Source: Deltaproteobacteria bacterium
GTDB lineage: Bacteria; Desulfobacterota; Syntrophia; Syntrophales; UBA5619
DNA: 19,236 bases
Direction: 5' to 3'
Assembly (NCBI GenBank): GCA_023487865.1
Contig: JAMDBG010000211.1
Location: 1 to 19,236, forward strand
In this document: positions 17,603 to 19,236 of the stretch, piece by piece
Layout of the letters: each line of letters starts with the position of its first letter
How positions within the stretch are numbered: the first letter of the stretch is position 1
Position numbers and translations under genes: made by a program
The notes under the pieces: generated by a model
The model's database searches: none
The model's input: only the letters and a program-made list of their open reading frames with translations
What the model was told of the DNA's origin: nothing

Positions 17603-17631
17603 ACTATCAAAAAATTTCTTCAAAAACACAA
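17603..17631 (-). promoter_or_regulatory. Possible fbp-fba promoter
   Basis: On the minus strand TTGTGT (17626-17631) and GATAGT (17603-17608) have a 17-bp spacer inside a locally A/T-rich patch, in contrast to the GC-rich surroundings. Each box matches 4 of 6 consensus bases. The leader would be about 140 nt. Confidence 0.35.
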
Positions 17632-17679
17632 GCTTTTTTTACCGTCCGTCAGGAAAGGGAAGGGAGGGAGCAGGGAAGA

Positions 17680-18243
17680 TCAGATCACCCCGACGATATC
17701 CGGGGCATGCCTTTCCGAGACCGGGGGGATAGCGACCGGATATCCGAGGATGATGGGCGCCACAATCCGGCATTCATCGGGAACGCCGATCTCCTTGAGG
17801 ATCCGGCGGTCTCGGATGTGGGCGCCCAGTCCGACCCAGCAGGTTCCCAATCCCCGCGACACGGCCGAAAACATGAAATAGGCAGCCGTCAGGCCGCAGT
17901 CTGCCTCAAGCGAATAAACATCACGCGGACCGATGACCAAGACAAGGCAGGGGGCATTATAGAATACATTAAACTTCTCGTCGCGAAGCGTGGCTTCATA
18001 CTGCTTCAGAGGCGAATCAGGATTCCGCGCCAGATCGGCAAGGAGATTGCGCTTGCTCTCGGCGGAGAGTTTCTTGATCCATTCCCGGTCCCGAATGATG
18101 ACAAACCGGCAGGGCTGGCGGTTGCTCGCCGTCGGGGCAAAACAAGTGTCCTCGATGATCTCCTTTACCACCGACAGGGATACCTCCCGGTCCCGGAAGT
18201 CCCGGATCGAACGCCTGTTCGTCAACAATGTCTTGAAATCCAT
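17680..18243 (-). CDS. Nitroreductase-family FMN protein
   Basis: The 187-residue protein has the FMN-binding hallmarks RRSIRDF (10-16) and APTASNRQP (37-45, the PSx-N-QP loop), and the later GLGTCWVG (about 132-139), typical of small nitroreductase-like NAD(P)H/FMN oxidoreductases. The physiological substrate is unknown for most of the family. It has no N-terminal ferredoxin domain. An in-frame ATG at 18294 lies next to the hbd stop without a ribosome site; AAGGAG is about 10 nt before the ATG at 18243, so the shorter form is preferred. It follows hbd by 53 nt on the same strand and is probably co-transcribed, which hints at a redox role near acyl-CoA metabolism but does not prove one. Confidence 0.85.
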   Translation of the reverse strand: MDFKTLLTNRRSIRDFRDREVSLSVVKEIIEDTCFAPTASNRQPCRFVIIRDREWIKKLSAESKRNLLADLARNPDSPLKQYEATLRDEKFNVFYNAPCLVLVIGPRDVYSLEADCGLTAAYFMFSAVSRGLGTCWVGLGAHIRDRRILKEIGVPDECRIVAPIILGYPVAIPPVSERHAPDIVGVI

Positions 18244-18296
18244 CGTCGTCACTCTCCTTTTCAGGGATATTATGGAACTGTTTTCCTTCGGCATGA

Positions 18297-19184
18297 TTAC
18301 AGACTGATGTCCGTCCTCGTTTTTTTCTCGCCGCCGCTGTAGTCATACCACCCCTTGCCGGTCTTGCGTCCCAGATCGCCCGAAGCGACAAGTTTTTTAA
18401 GGAGCAGGGAGGGACGCCATTTCGGATCCTTGAAATTGTCCCAGAGGGTCTCCGCCACGGCGAGCCCGATATCAAGGCCCACAAAATCCCCCAGCTCAAA
18501 AGGCCCCATGGGATGGCCCAAGCCGAACTTCAGGGCCTTGTCGATGTCCTCAATGGTGGCCACCCCTTCGGCCAGGCAATTGTAGACCTCGTTGCGCAGC
18601 GCCGCATTGACCCGGTTCACCAAAAATCCCGGGCCGTCCTTGACGGATACGCCGATCTTCCCGATCCTGTCGGTCAGGTCCCTGATGACCCGGATCGTGG
18701 CGTCCGAGGTCTTGAGGCCCCTGATGATTTCCACGAGTTTCATGACCGGTACGGGGCTGAAGAAATGCATCCCCGCGAACTTATCCGGCCGCCTGGTCGC
18801 CGTCGCCAGCTCCGTAATCGGGATGGAGGAGGTGTTGCTGGCGAAGATGACCTGCGGAGGGCAGATCTCCTCCAACTGCCGGAAAAGGTCCAGTTTGGCC
18901 TGTTTGTTCTCGACAATGGCTTCGATGATCAGATCGCACCCGTGCGCTGAGGCGAGTTCCGTCGTCGGTTTTATTCGCCCGATGAGCACCTCCCTGTCCG
19001 CTTCCGACAGCTTCCCCTTGGCCACCTGACCCGCCAGGTTCTTCGCGATGGCACTCCTCCCCCGGGCAATGAACTCCTCCGCAGTGTCCCCAAGAACCAC
19101 CTCGTGGCCAGCCGCAGCCATGACCTGCGCAATCCCGGAGCCCATGAAGCCGGCGCCGATCACCATGATCCTCTTGATTTCCAT
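18297..19184 (-). CDS. hbd: 3-hydroxyacyl-CoA (3-hydroxybutyryl-CoA) dehydrogenase
   Basis: The 295-residue single-domain enzyme oxidises L-3-hydroxyacyl-CoA with NAD(P), or reduces the acetoacetyl form in reverse. It has a Rossmann motif GAGFMGSGIA (10-19), SNTSSIPI (116-123), the catalytic His140 in GMHFFSPVPVM, PGFLVNRV (185-192) and the C-terminal GHPMGPFELGDFVGLD with KTGKGWYDY near the end. Length fits Hbd/PaaH rather than the fused FadB. The ATG has AAAGGAGG 6-7 nt upstream. It is the first minus-strand gene visible at this edge, so its promoter and further operon members may lie outside. It complements the etf/ligase genes 12 kb away, although the acyl-CoA dehydrogenase, hydratase and thiolase are not in this window. 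Confidence 0.93.
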   Translation of the reverse strand: MEIKRIMVIGAGFMGSGIAQVMAAAGHEVVLGDTAEEFIARGRSAIAKNLAGQVAKGKLSEADREVLIGRIKPTTELASAHGCDLIIEAIVENKQAKLDLFRQLEEICPPQVIFASNTSSIPITELATATRRPDKFAGMHFFSPVPVMKLVEIIRGLKTSDATIRVIRDLTDRIGKIGVSVKDGPGFLVNRVNAALRNEVYNCLAEGVATIEDIDKALKFGLGHPMGPFELGDFVGLDIGLAVAETLWDNFKDPKWRPSLLLKKLVASGDLGRKTGKGWYDYSGGEKKTRTDISL

Positions 19185-19236
19185 CCCCCGCCTCCTTTTG
19201 TCTTTCCTTTCGATCCAACAGCCGCGATCAGCTGTC

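Noticed and set aside
17707..18342. 211-codon plus-strand frame opposite the nitroreductase gene
   Set aside because: It is an antisense shadow; the minus-strand frame has FMN-binding motifs.

Overview
The window looks like a chromosomal segment from a GC-rich anaerobic bacterium. The gene set (fatty-acyl-CoA ligase, EtfBA, a membrane Fe-S oxidoreductase of the EtfAB:quinone type, acetyl-CoA synthetase, 3-hydroxyacyl-CoA dehydrogenase, class I FBPase and a long class II aldolase) is the style of fatty-acid-oxidising or syntrophic Desulfobacterota (Syntrophus/Smithella/Geobacter-like). This placement is inferred from gene content and protein resemblance, not from a marker gene. I see no phage, IS element, CRISPR array, tRNA or rRNA.

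Layout. Positions 88-6124 (minus) carry a beta-oxidation electron module, transcribed etfB - etfA - membrane Fe-S oxidoreductase - acyl-CoA ligase. A good sigma70-like promoter (6196-6224) lies upstream and a strong hairpin terminator (26-63) downstream. A structured, probably dispersed repeat (5223-5348) sits between etfB and etfA. Acetyl-CoA synthetase follows (6363-8342, minus). An 827-bp non-coding region (8343-9169) then separates it from a divergent outer-membrane porin-like gene (9170-10510, plus). That region holds inverted-repeat operator-like sites, hairpins, a perfect 11-nt anti-SD complement with no properly spaced ORF, and a terminator-like hairpin ahead of the porin, which suggests a regulated leader. 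After the porin's terminator come an FmdB-type zinc ribbon gene, hflX, a small membrane-protein gene that appears frameshifted, and metG (all plus).

From 15095 to the end everything is on the minus strand: a frameshifted class II aldolase with fbp just upstream (a gluconeogenic pair), then a nitroreductase-family gene and 3-hydroxyacyl-CoA dehydrogenase.

How it fits together. The ligase activates fatty acids. EtfBA collects electrons from acyl-CoA dehydrogenases, which are not in this window, and the membrane Fe-S protein would pass them to the quinone pool. Hbd performs the second oxidation, Acs interconverts acetate and acetyl-CoA, and Fbp/aldolase serve gluconeogenesis from acetyl units.

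No clearly new multi-gene system is visible. The points most worth a second look are the porin leader, the repeat inside the etf operon, hflX lacking any ATG/GTG/TTG start, and two one-base frame breaks, one at a G8 homopolymer. These last three may reflect sequence errors or real biology.
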